This document shows positions 24,029 to 32,478 of a stretch of DNA of 32,478 nt, in pieces (the stretch's first letter is position 1; the number at the start of each line of letters is the position of its first letter). The notes beneath the pieces are model-generated. The model was not told where the DNA came from. It was given only the letters and a program-made list of their open reading frames with translations, and ran no database searches. A program made the translations under genes and the position numbers. This DNA comes from Candidatus Omnitrophota bacterium (GTDB taxonomy: Bacteria; Omnitrophota; Gorgyraeia; Zapsychrales; Zapsychraceae): contig JAIORP010000156.1 in assembly GCA_021108075.1 (NCBI GenBank), positions 1-32,478 of the forward strand, read 5' to 3'.

Positions 24029-27000
24029 CTAAAAATCAACACCAAAAAAGAGGGCATTACTGCCACGGCCCGTCGTAAATTCATCGGCCCCGATATCCCA
24101 ATAAGTGTTGCTCGGGCGAGAGTCTCCATCGCTGTCATCTAAGAAACTTAAATACGTATCCGCCGATAAATCTGTTCCGGCCTCACGCGCCGTGCTGTCG
24201 TAACCGGCCAAATGATAATTATTTCCTGAGGAACTCACAAAACTGACCGTGGCCGACGTCCTGGAAAAACCGCCGGGGGCAGTTCCGTCTGAAGAAACAT
24301 TGTAATTTGAGGCGCCGTCAAAAGAACCCCCAAAGCAGTCATTTCCACATTCTTGAGCGATATTATTTTTGGCAATAAAAGTTCCGTCCGACTGCCGAAA
24401 TGGTCGATAGCCATTGATAAAGGTATTGTTATACACATAAGCAAGCCCGGTCGCGTCACCAAAATCAATGCCGGAATTGCTTGTTAAACCATCATCCAGA
24501 TCAAACAAAATATTATTATACACGCGCAAAATGGAATGCGTACTGTCATTATTGCTGAAAATCCCTGTTTGCCATAATGTGGCACTATCGTGTCCTTTCA
24601 TCAGAAGGTATCCCAAACGGACATCTGACCCGCCTGAACCTAAGTTCACAACATTGATCAAAGAACGGCCAGCAGCAGTCGGTGTTATGGTTTCCAGCTG
24701 CAGGCCCTCGACGCGCACATAATTTTCTTCAATACTCAATGGAATGGCATCGGTCGGGACCAAACGATATTTCGTTGTACTCCATTTGCCCGAATGACGG
24801 GCGGAATCCGCGGTATAAACACGAATGTAATTATGATGTCCGGTGGATGTCCAGCCCGCGATGCTCACGGCGGTCGCGTCGGCGCTGCCCCACGTGTTGT
24901 TAATTTGGGCGACCTGCATCAAGTTCTCACCGAGAAGATCGCCGTTCAAATAACTATCCTGGGCGTCTTCCCAGGCATTTAAGGACGTATAATCACCGCC
25001 TGATGACTGAATTGTGCGGGTAATCATTGTGGGCACTTCATCCGCGCCGATATCCCAGTCCGTGTCATTGGTCGTTGTGCGGCCGGCACCGTCGATATCC
25101 ATCTGAAAAGACAGACCCGCATCCGCAGAAAGGTCAGCACCCTGGTCTTTGGCACTCGTATCGGAATCAGACAGATGAAAGTCCGCATTTGAGGCATCAG
25201 CAAAACTAACACTTTGATTTTGATAGGCCGCGTCAGGAGAAGTCGCATCCGAAGAAAGATTGTTGCCATAAGTTCCGCCTGATATGGACGAATAGTCCTC
25301 ATACGAAGAATCCACGGCATCACAGTAAACGAGATTATTCCGTATTATTTCGGTCGAAGCCCCTGTCCCGGTATTCATCCCGACATAACAGCCATAGACC
25401 GTGTTGTTATAAATAATCGAAGTCCCATCATTGATATCAATTCCTCTATTGCCCGACACGTAATTATAATTATAAATAATGTTGTTCCAAATACGCGTCA
25501 TCCCATCATCTGTGTCCGGCGAACCGTCTATTCCCACCCCGGCATTTGTCGTCCCGCTGTACTCAGCTGTAATAATATTATCCGAAATTCTGACATCACT
25601 TCCCAGGACAACGTCGGCATCGTTGATAATGCCGCCGCGGTCAGCACCCGAAGTCGTAGAAATATTATTCACCTGTAAACCCTGAATGCGGACAAAATCT
25701 TCATTGTTCAACAAGCACCTGTCGCCAGTGACCTCTAACCGGTATTTTAGCGGATTCCATTTCCCGTCATGGCGCGCGGCGCTTGTTGTGTACACGTTGA
25801 TATAATGCGTCGCATCCGTTGTCCAGCCATCGATGTCCACAGCCATTGTATCCGCGCTGTTCCACGTTCCGTCAATCTTAACCGTGGCCTGCACCGCGGT
25901 CGGCGTACCGTCGACATCAAAAGAGTTGCCGCCGCCATCGGTAACCGTGTCATTATCGTCTAACATGTCAGAGGTAGCGATCAGAAAGGCCGCGCTGCCG
26001 CTTTTGGCAACAGTCGTCATATGAAGAAGTGTTCCTGACGCGCTGCCACCATCCCACGACACCGCTGTTCCGTCCGCGATATCCGATCCCGATTGACTAT
26101 CCCATCCGACGGTCTTGGCAATGGTTAAATCCGCCTCAATCGCGTCTTCCCAGGCATTTAAAAAGGTATAATCCCCTGTGCCATCTTGTTCAATGGAGGA
26201 AACAAACTCTGTTGACGTGAAAACCCAATGGGGTGAGGCTTCAAGGGCGTCGGTGGTCCCCCCGTCGGTCGCAAAATTGGCCGCGATATCATTCGTTGAC
26301 GCTACCGCGTTGCTGACGTTCACATAACTGACGGTCTGCCCTCCTCCGGTCATATCAAAAACAAATTGATTGGTCGCGTCCGAACTATCAAGCTCAACTT
26401 TGTTCACGGCCGAACCGTCCAGTGTCAGGGTTCCGGAAATCGTAAACGTCTCTGACTCCTGGAAGACCAGGCTCGCCCCAGCGGTCTGCGATGTAAAATT
26501 CGTGACGCTAAACGCTTCGTTGAAGGTGACATCATTTGATGCATTCGTCACATTTACAGCATAAAACGTACCGCTGTTCATCGATACCGTTTGCGCTTCG
26601 GTGCCATTAAACGTGACCGTGCCGCTTCGGGCCGTGAACGTGTCGTCGTTATTAAAATACCCGCTGACCGCGACGCTGTTATTTTCACCGGATTTTGTGT
26701 CGAACGTGCCGCCTGTAAGGGTCAAACTCCCCTCCGCGTCAAAGGCGTCTTCCAATTCGAATATCGCGCTATTGCCCGCGTCATTAAAAATAATGTCATA
26801 AAACGCGCTGCCATTGGAAACAATATCGATCGTGCCGCTGGTGCCGTCAAAGGTTACCTGGCCGTAGCGGGCCGTAAATGTATCGCTGTTTGACCAGGTG
26901 TTGCCAAGCGTTATATTATTGTTTTCGCCTGATTTGGCATCCAACGTGCCGCCTGTGATCGTCAAGGCACCGTCCACGTCCAGGCTGTCTTCCAATTCAA

Positions 27001-30000
27001 ACGTCGCGCTGTTGCCGCCATCGTTTAAAATCAGATCATAAAAGGCACTGCCACCAGACGCAATGTCAAGTGTGCCGCTGGTGCCGTCAAACGTCACCTG
27101 GCCATTGCGCGCCGTGAATGTGTCATTGTTCGTCCAGCCGCCGCCAACGTTCAGCGCATTATTTTCCGTGACGTGCACATCCAGGGTCCCGCCCGTGATC
27201 GTCAAGTTAGCGTCGACATCCAGGGCGTCTTCCAACTCAAACGTCACCCCATTGCCCGCGTCATTAAACACCAGGTCATAGAACACGCTGCCACCGGAAA
27301 TGATATCCACCGGTCCGCCGGTCGCGTCAAACGTCACCAAACTGTTGTTCACGATAAACGTGTCATTGTTCATCCAATGGTTGCCGGCATTGACGGCATT
27401 GTTTTCACTCGCGTTGGTATCCAGGGTTCCCGCACTAATCGTTAACGCGCCGTCCACCTCAAAAGCATCCTCCAACTCATAGGTCACACTGTTTCCGTTG
27501 TCATTGATGATCACGTCGTAAAACGCACCGCTGTTTGACAGGATATCGATCGTACCGCTCGTGCCGTCAAACGTGACCTGGCCATAACGCGCGGTAAACG
27601 TATCGCTGTTCGTCCAGGGGCCCACAATATTGATGGCATTATTTTCACCCGACTTGGTGTCCAACGTACCTCCGCTGACAGTCAGGGCCCCATCCACATT
27701 AAGCGCGTCTTCTAACTCATAAGTCGCGCTGTTGCCGCCGTCGTTCAGGATCAAGTCATAAAAAACGCTGCCACCGGACAGGATATCAATCATGCCGCTC
27801 GTGCCATCAAATGTCACCTGACCATTGCGGGCGGTAAACGTATCGCTGTTGTTCCAATCGCCGGCTAAAGAGATGCTGTTGTTTTCAGCACTGTTCACAT
27901 CCAGGGTCCCGCCTGTGATCGTCAAGTTCCCGTCCACATCAAAGGCGTCTTCCAGTTCAAAAACCGCATCCCCGCCGGCATCATTGAAAATCACGTCATA
28001 AAATGATGTTCCTCCCGACAGGATATCCAATGTTCCGGTCGTGCCGTCAAACGTCACCAGACTGTTATTCACCGTGAACGTGTCGCTGTTCGTGAAGGTC
28101 TCGCCGATGGTCAGGGAATTATTTTCAGTCGCATTCGTTGTTAACGTGCCCGCGCTGATCGTTAAATTTCCATCAACATCCAGAGCGTCTTCGATGTCGA
28201 TCGTGCTTGTTCCACCGCCGTCATTGATCTGCAGATGATAAAACGCGCTCCCGCCAGAAATCAAATCAGATGTTCCGCTTGGATTATCTAAAATCACCAA
28301 CCCTTCCCGGGCGACAAATGTATCGCTGTTGGAAAACACATCCCCCACATTGATGGTATTGTCCTCACCGCTTTTAACATCCATTGTCCCGGCTATTATG
28401 ACAAGGTCATCCTCAATATCCAGAGCATCTTCGACTTCCACGGTCAGATTATTGCCCCCGTCATTGATGATCAAATCATACAATGAAAAATTTCCGTTCG
28501 TTATCAGATCGACCGTCCCTGTTGTCCCGTCAAACGTCACCACTGATTCATCATAAACAAATCCAGCGCCGGAATTCAACGTGAAACTCCCTTCCAGATT
28601 TATAGAGGTATTATCTCCCGCAACATCGTCGGTGCAATCGAGTGTGCCGTTGACCGTGACATTCCCGCCAATGTCTAAATCAAATCCGTTCGTGTTCAGA
28701 TACTCATCTGTATCGACGATCAAACTGCTGGCTACCATGTCGGTATACAAATCGACCGTATTCGACGAACTGCCGATGGTCACATCGCCGATATCTGTTC
28801 CGCCGCTTTGATCCCAAAAGCTCAAATCCCCGTCAAATAAAATAGATCCGTTGTTATTATTAAACGTGACATTGCTGAAAATTGTAAAATTCCCGAAGAC
28901 GCTGAGGGTAGCGGTAGTGCTTGTAAACGTGCCGCCTTCAATCAGAAACTCACCGTTCATATCCACGTTCGCATCCCCTCCGCTGAACGTTCCGTTCTGT
29001 TGCAGGTACCCGACAGCACCGATCGTGACCGCGTTTCCAGAGGCCTGCGTTATCGTGCCGCTATACCCGCTATAAATCGTCAGGCCCACAACATTCACAT
29101 CCTGATTAATCGTGCAAGCCTTGCTACTCGTGCCGTCAAAAATCGCGATATCATTCAGCCCCGGCACCGTGGTCGTCGACCAATTATTTGTCGTCGACCA
29201 ATTGTTATCCCCGCCGCTTCCATCCCACACATTGTAAGACCCTTCATCCGCACCCGCGTCCCAGGACGTTTGAATCGGGCGCGTATCCCCGTCGATGTCG
29301 TCATTAAACGCTATCTGCGCGTCTTCTGATAAATCTGTTCCATATGATTTCGCTCCGGTGTCGGCATTACTTAAATGATAATCATCATTGACCTCATCAC
29401 GAAACCCAATCGTCTGGGTCACCTGATTTCCTGTGCCGCCCCAGTCATCCGCCGTATCATCGTCCGAGACCGAGTAATCGACACTGCTCCATGTCCCTGA
29501 ATAGGAGGAGCCACCGGTCGAATACCCCAAATTGTTTTTTAACGTTCCGGTTCCGGCCGCCTGGACAAAACTATTTCCAGACGCTGATATACCGGTGTTG
29601 TTATATAAATAGGCGGTCACATCCGAGTCATTCAAATAAAATGCGCTGGAGCTTGCGTTGGTGCTATCATTGATCCCGATATTGTTCCAGGCCTTTAAGG
29701 TGACCGCTCCGACGGATGATATCGCATAGACCGCATTAGCCCCGGTTCCATTGTTATGCCCCAAACAATATGATAGTTGGATGGCGCCGGCCCCGCTGGA
29801 TCCGGTGACATGGAAAATATCACCGGTATCCTGTGCCGCGATCCCTTCCAGTCGCACGTAATTATCGCTGATCGTGATGCTATCGGTTAGACGATAACCC
29901 GAGCCCCATTCACCTTTATGACGTTGTGATTCGCGGACTTTCATCGCGCTGACCGGCGTGTAGACCTTAATATAATTGCTGGCAGCGGTGGTCCAGCCAT

Positions 30001-32478
30001 CGATCGTGACCGCGGTGCTGTCGGCCCCATCCGCATAGCAGGAGACCATCGCGACCGTGTTATACGCTGTCAGGTCCATGCCGGGAAACAACACATTGTC
30101 ATCCACATCGGCATGAACATTGGCATTCACATCCCCAACGGATTGGCTTTCCCAATCGGACAATGAGGTATGGGCCCGGTAAACGCTGGCAGCGGTGCCC
30201 GATGACGCGGCAATGGGAGATCCGCCATGGGGATTCTGGACGAAAAAACGTCGCGGAGAAATAACACCGGTGATAAACACGACATAGTATGTCGAATTGA
30301 CCTGATATTGAATCACATCCCCGACACCCAGGTCTTCCGACAGGGCCGAAGAAAAACGGGCGATGCCCGTTGCGTTTAAAACCGTGAGGGTGGCTGACCC
30401 TGTATTCAAATCCGTGCCTGTCGTTCCCACAGAACGATAAAGGCTGAATGGCCCGCCGGCATCGGTCGCCCCTTCATCAAAACCGATATCCCACGTTCCA
30501 TTGATCGGACGCGTATCCCCGTCGATGTCATCCGTCACTGTCAGATAGATGTCAGCGGACAGGTCGGCTCCTTGATCGCGCGCGCTAAAATCACTGCCGG
30601 ACAAATGAAAGTCGTTATTGGATTCGTCCAGGAAATCCACTTCCCCTAAATCTCTGGTATACGTGGCATTCGGGGCATCTGTCGCGTTCAGGTCAGATAA
30701 ATTGTAATCGGATTCCACGTCAAAAGTTCCCACATAGCCATCATAACAATCCTGGGCTAAGGTGTTTTTTACGATCACCCCGTTGGAAAGACTGTCTTGA
30801 AAACCATAATAACAATTCTGAGCTGTGCTGTTGTAAACATACGATTGATTACCGTTCGATGCCGCGGCGGTACTGAAACCTAAGCCAGTCGAAGACGACG
30901 TGAGAATACCGTCAATAAAATCATACGCCAAACAATTCCAGATTTTCAAAGTCGCGTCTTGATCATTCAGTCGAAAACCGATTCCCGTAGCACCGTTTGT
31001 GGCCGTTTGCCCGCGCGCGATCGAGTTGCTAATGCGAATATCGCTTTTAGTATCCACCCCGCTGACGCTATAAGCAAAGGTATTATCGTGCGAGTAGATC
31101 ATATAGATTTGCAGTCCATCGACACGCACATAATCCTCATTGATGGAAAGACCGATATCATCTGTTGCTGTTGTTGTATATTGAATACGGTAGGCCGTGG
31201 TATCCCATTCCCCTGAATGACGCGCCGCCGCAGCCGTATAAATACGCAGGTAATGCGTGGGATCCGTTGTCCAGCCGTCAACAGCAAGGACATTCGTATC
31301 AGCCGCGGCCCACGCCCCGTCAATTTTGACGGTCGCCTGCACAGCCGTTGGGGTCCCGTCAACATCAAACGAGTTTCCGCCGCCATCAGTGACAGTGTCG
31401 TTATCATCCAGGGTATCGCTGGTGACAATCAAAAACGCGGGCGTGCCACTTTTTGCGGTCGTGCTCATATGCAGCAAGGTTCCTGTCGAGGATCCGCCGT
31501 CCCAGGTCACCGCTGTATTATCAGCGATGTCACTTCCCGCCTGGCCATCCCACTGAGCTGTCTTGGCAACGGTTAAATCACAATCGATCGCTGATTCCCA
31601 TGCCGCCAAAGTCTGGTAATCTCCGGTTCCGTCTTCTTCAATGGAAGACACAAACTCTGTCGAGGGAAACACCCAGTGAGGAGATGCCGCTTCATTATCA
31701 TTACCCGTTCCGTTCGTGCTAAAGGTAGCGGTGATATCATTGGATACCGCCGCCGCGTTGCTCACATTAACATAACTGACGGTCTGAGCTCCCCCGCTCA
31801 CATCAAAAATAAATTGATTGGTCGCATCAGAACTGTCGAGAGTGACCTTATTGGAGGCTGAACCATCCAGGGTTAATGTTCCCAGTATGGTAAATGTTGT
31901 GCCCTGCTGAAAGACCAGATCAGCTCCGGCATTCTGACAGGTCAGGTTCGTCGTTGAAAAGGCTTCATCAAACGTCACGGTGTTCGCGGCACCCGTGACC
32001 GCCAGGATGTTGAACGATCCGCTGTTATGAGATACCGTCTGTGTTGCCCCGTCAAACGTCACGGTTCCGCTGCGGGGAGTGAAGGTGTCATTATTATCCC
32101 AATTGCCGGCGACCTGGACACTGTTGTTCTCACCCGATTTTGTGTCAAGCGTTCCGCCGGTGATCGTCACAGACCCGTTCGCGTCAAAGGCATCTTCCAG
32201 TTCAAATGTGGCTCCTCCTCCGCCATCATTAAAGATCACAGCATAAAACGCGCTGCCACCGGAAATAATATCAATTGTTCCGCTGGCACCGTCAAACGTG
32301 ACCAAACTGTTGCGCGCTGTAAAGGTATCGCTGTTTGTCCACGCATCACCCACTGTAATAGCATTGTTCTCACCGTTCTTCGTATCCAATGTCCCGCCTG
32401 TGATCGTCAACGCCCCGTCCACGTCCAGAGAATCTTCCAACTCATACGTCGCCCCGCCGCCGCCGTCATTAAAAACCA
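24029..32478 (-). CDS. Giant repeat-rich beta-solenoid surface protein (5' end outside window)
   Basis: The frame is open across the window edge (at least 2,815 codons), so the start is not seen. From N to C: two or more 80-residue repeats (to about 32070), beta-helix module A (32070-30470), a related module B (30470-29240), a linker beginning WDGSGGDNNWSTTNNW (29235-28560), eight 80-residue repeats (28560-26620), a near-copy of module A (26620-25030) and a final beta-helix module to the stop. Modules end with the signature DIDGDTRP...WDIGADE. Asp, Gly, Ser and Thr dominate, Cys and Lys are scarce, and no membrane anchor is visible. This suggests an exported calcium-binding adhesin or polysaccharide-related beta-helix. 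The protein ends SNALFFGVDF. Substrate and anchoring are unknown. Confidence 0.85.
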   Translation of the reverse strand, partial: VFNDGGGGATYELEDSLDVDGALTITGGTLDTKNGENNAITVGDAWTNSDTFTARNSLVTFDGASGTIDIISGGSAFYAVIFNDGGGGATFELEDAFDANGSVTITGGTLDTKSGENNSVQVAGNWDNNDTFTPRSGTVTFDGATQTVSHNSGSFNILAVTGAANTVTFDEAFSTTNLTCQNAGADLVFQQGTTFTILGTLTLDGSASNKVTLDSSDATNQFIFDVSGGAQTVSYVNVSNAAAVSNDITATFSTNGTGNDNEAASPHWVFPSTEFVSSIEEDGTGDYQTLAAWESAIDCDLTVAKTAQWDGQAGSDIADNTAVTWDGGSSTGTLLHMSTTAKSGTPAFLIVTSDTLDDNDTVTDGGGNSFDVDGTPTAVQATVKIDGAWAAADTNVLAVDGWTTDPTHYLRIYTAAAARHSGEWDTTAYRIQYTTTATDDIGLSINEDYVRVDGLQIYMIYSHDNTFAYSVSGVDTKSDIRISNSIARGQTATNGATGIGFRLNDQDATLKIWNCLAYDFIDGILTSSSTGLGFSTAAASNGNQSYVYNSTAQNCYYGFQDSLSNGVIVKNTLAQDCYDGYVGTFDVESDYNLSDLNATDAPNATYTRDLGEVDFLDESNNDFHLSGSDFSARDQGADLSADIYLTVTDDIDGDTRPINGTWDIGFDEGATDAGGPFSLYRSVGTTGTDLNTGSATLTVLNATGIARFSSALSEDLGVGDVIQYQVNSTYYVVFITGVISPRRFFVQNPHGGSPIAASSGTAASVYRAHTSLSDWESQSVGDVNANVHADVDDNVLFPGMDLTAYNTVAMVSCYADGADSTAVTIDGWTTAASNYIKVYTPVSAMKVRESQRHKGEWGSGYRLTDSITISDNYVRLEGIAAQDTGDIFHVTGSSGAGAIQLSYCLGHNNGTGANAVYAISSVGAVTLKAWNNIGINDSTNASSSAFYLNDSDVTAYLYNNTGISASGNSFVQAAGTGTLKNNLGYSTGGSSYSGTWSSVDYSVSDDDTADDWGGTGNQVTQTIGFRDEVNDDYHLSNADTGAKSYGTDLSEDAQIAFNDDIDGDTRPIQTSWDAGADEGSYNVWDGSGGDNNWSTTNNWSTTTVPGLNDIAIFDGTSSKACTINQDVNVVGLTIYSGYSGTITQASGNAVTIGAVGYLQQNGTFSGGDANVDMNGEFLIEGGTFTSTTATLSVFGNFTIFSNVTFNNNNGSILFDGDLSFWDQSGGTDIGDVTIGSSSNTVDLYTDMVASSLIVDTDEYLNTNGFDLDIGGNVTVNGTLDCTDDVAGDNTSINLEGSFTLNSGAGFVYDESVVTFDGTTGTVDLITNGNFSLYDLIINDGGNNLTVEVEDALDIEDDLVIIAGTMDVKSGEDNTINVGDVFSNSDTFVAREGLVILDNPSGTSDLISGGSAFYHLQINDGGGTSTIDIEDALDVDGNLTISAGTLTTNATENNSLTIGETFTNSDTFTVNNSLVTFDGTTGTLDILSGGTSFYDVIFNDAGGDAVFELEDAFDVDGNLTITGGTLDVNSAENNSISLAGDWNNSDTFTARNGQVTFDGTSGMIDILSGGSVFYDLILNDGGNSATYELEDALNVDGALTVSGGTLDTKSGENNAINIVGPWTNSDTFTARYGQVTFDGTSGTIDILSNSGAFYDVIINDNGNSVTYELEDAFEVDGALTISAGTLDTNASENNAVNAGNHWMNNDTFIVNNSLVTFDATGGPVDIISGGSVFYDLVFNDAGNGVTFELEDALDVDANLTITGGTLDVHVTENNALNVGGGWTNNDTFTARNGQVTFDGTSGTLDIASGGSAFYDLILNDGGNSATFELEDSLDVDGALTITGGTLDAKSGENNNITLGNTWSNSDTFTARYGQVTFDGTSGTIDIVSNGSAFYDIIFNDAGNSAIFELEDAFDAEGSLTLTGGTFDTKSGENNSVAVSGYFNNDDTFTARSGTVTFNGTEAQTVSMNSGTFYAVNVTNASNDVTFNEAFSVTNFTSQTAGASLVFQESETFTISGTLTLDGSAVNKVELDSSDATNQFVFDMTGGGQTVSYVNVSNAVASTNDIAANFATDGGTTDALEASPHWVFTSTEFVSSIEQDGTGDYTFLNAWEDAIEADLTIAKTVGWDSQSGSDIADGTAVSWDGGSASGTLLHMTTVAKSGSAAFLIATSDMLDDNDTVTDGGGNSFDVDGTPTAVQATVKIDGTWNSADTMAVDIDGWTTDATHYINVYTTSAARHDGKWNPLKYRLEVTGDRCLLNNEDFVRIQGLQVNNISTTSGADRGGIINDADVVLGSDVRISDNIITAEYSGTTNAGVGIDGSPDTDDGMTRIWNNIIYNYNYVSGNRGIDINDGTSIIYNNTVYGCYVGMNTGTGASTEIIRNNLVYCDAVDSSYEDYSSISGGTYGNNLSSDATSPDAAYQNQSVSFADASNADFHLSDSDTSAKDQGADLSADAGLSFQMDIDGAGRTTTNDTDWDIGADEVPTMITRTIQSSGGDYTSLNAWEDAQDSYLNGDLLGENLMQVAQINNTWGSADATAVSIAGWTSTGHHNYIRVYTADSARHSGKWSTTKYRLVPTDAIPLSIEENYVRVEGLQLETITPTAAGRSLINVVNLGSGGSDVRLGYLLMKGHDSATLWQTGIFSNNDSTHSILRVYNNILFDLDDGLTSNSGIDFGDATGLAYVYNNTFINGYRPFRQSDGTFIAKNNIAQECGNDCFGGSFDGASNYNVSSDGTAPGGFSRTSATVSFVSSSGNNYHLAGYDSTAREAGTDLSADTYLSFLDDSDGDSRPSNTYWDIGADEFTTGRGSNALFFGVDF
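26620..28560 (-). repeat. Eight in-register 240-bp tandem repeats within the giant gene
   Basis: The segment encoding the LEDAxDVDG core recurs with exact 240-bp spacing at about 26750, 26990, 27230, 27470, 27710, 27950, 28190 and 28430, with no length change. Each unit encodes 80 residues: VTFDG-T-SGT-DI-SGG-FYD-I-NDAG, then the LEDAxDVDG core, then L-I-GGTLD-ENN-W-NSDTFTARNG. Units towards 28560 are the most divergent. Two further units at the window end (about 32197 and 32437) keep the same spacing. Confidence 0.95.

Noticed and set aside
26620..28560. Regular repeats considered as a CRISPR array
   Set aside because: The unit is 240 bp, coding throughout in one frame, with no short repeat and spacer pattern.
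29000..31861. Several plus-strand frames opposite the giant gene
   Set aside because: They are antisense shadows of the repetitive, GC-biased codons of the giant gene, with no independent start signals.

Overview
The window is bacterial and Gram-negative in character: a lipoprotein, an Nqr sodium pump, a Flp-type pilin and a very large beta-helix surface protein. The mix of type III glutamine synthetase, complete Nqr operon, compact FtsH-like protease and giant Asp-rich repeat protein best fits the PVC-superphylum neighbourhood, with Omnitrophota as the leading guess. No rRNA or ribosomal protein gene is present, so this assignment is an inference.

Layout. (1) 1-2236 is an accessory zone. 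It holds 23-bp direct repeats like an IS end, a 3' fragment of tRNA-Asp with its terminator, and a short integron cassette cluster without integrase (two intact cassette genes, one broken one and three attC-like sites, all on the minus strand). It abuts an intact initiator tRNA gene at 2237-2313. (2) 2469-12322 is mostly core housekeeping: eno-ftsB, a plus-strand pair made of a 46-codon ORF overlapping an FtsH-like protease gene, a lipoprotein gene, then purN, an MFS transporter, nadE and a class I glutamine amidotransferase. (3) 12413-14910 is a nitrogen block: glnN (glutamine synthetase III) and the frameshifted remnant of an ammonium transporter gene. A gltB (glutamate synthase) remnant lies near 9.6 kb. 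(4) 15244-17554 carries a Cys-rich Flp-pilin-like protein and a GAF-GAF-ANTAR regulator. (5) 17607-23935 is the complete nqrABCDEF operon on the minus strand, with a 48-codon nqrM on the plus strand, tail to tail with nqrF and apparently leaderless. (6) 24029-32478 is the 3' part (at least 2,815 codons) of a giant gene for an exported-looking beta-solenoid protein, with a run of eight 240-bp repeats in perfect register and a duplicated module about 5.4 kb apart.

Two dispersed repeat families tie the region together. A palindromic 82-104 bp MITE-like element occurs five times, always between genes and twice inside the nqr operon. A second family with the core GTAGGGACGG occurs twice, once as a perfect bidirectional terminator.

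Functionally, glnN, an ANTAR regulator, two glutamine-using enzymes (NadE and the amidotransferase) and decayed amt and gltB genes suggest nitrogen assimilation being remodelled. The nqr operon with nqrM would supply a sodium motive force. The giant protein is probably a surface or secreted adhesin or enzyme scaffold.
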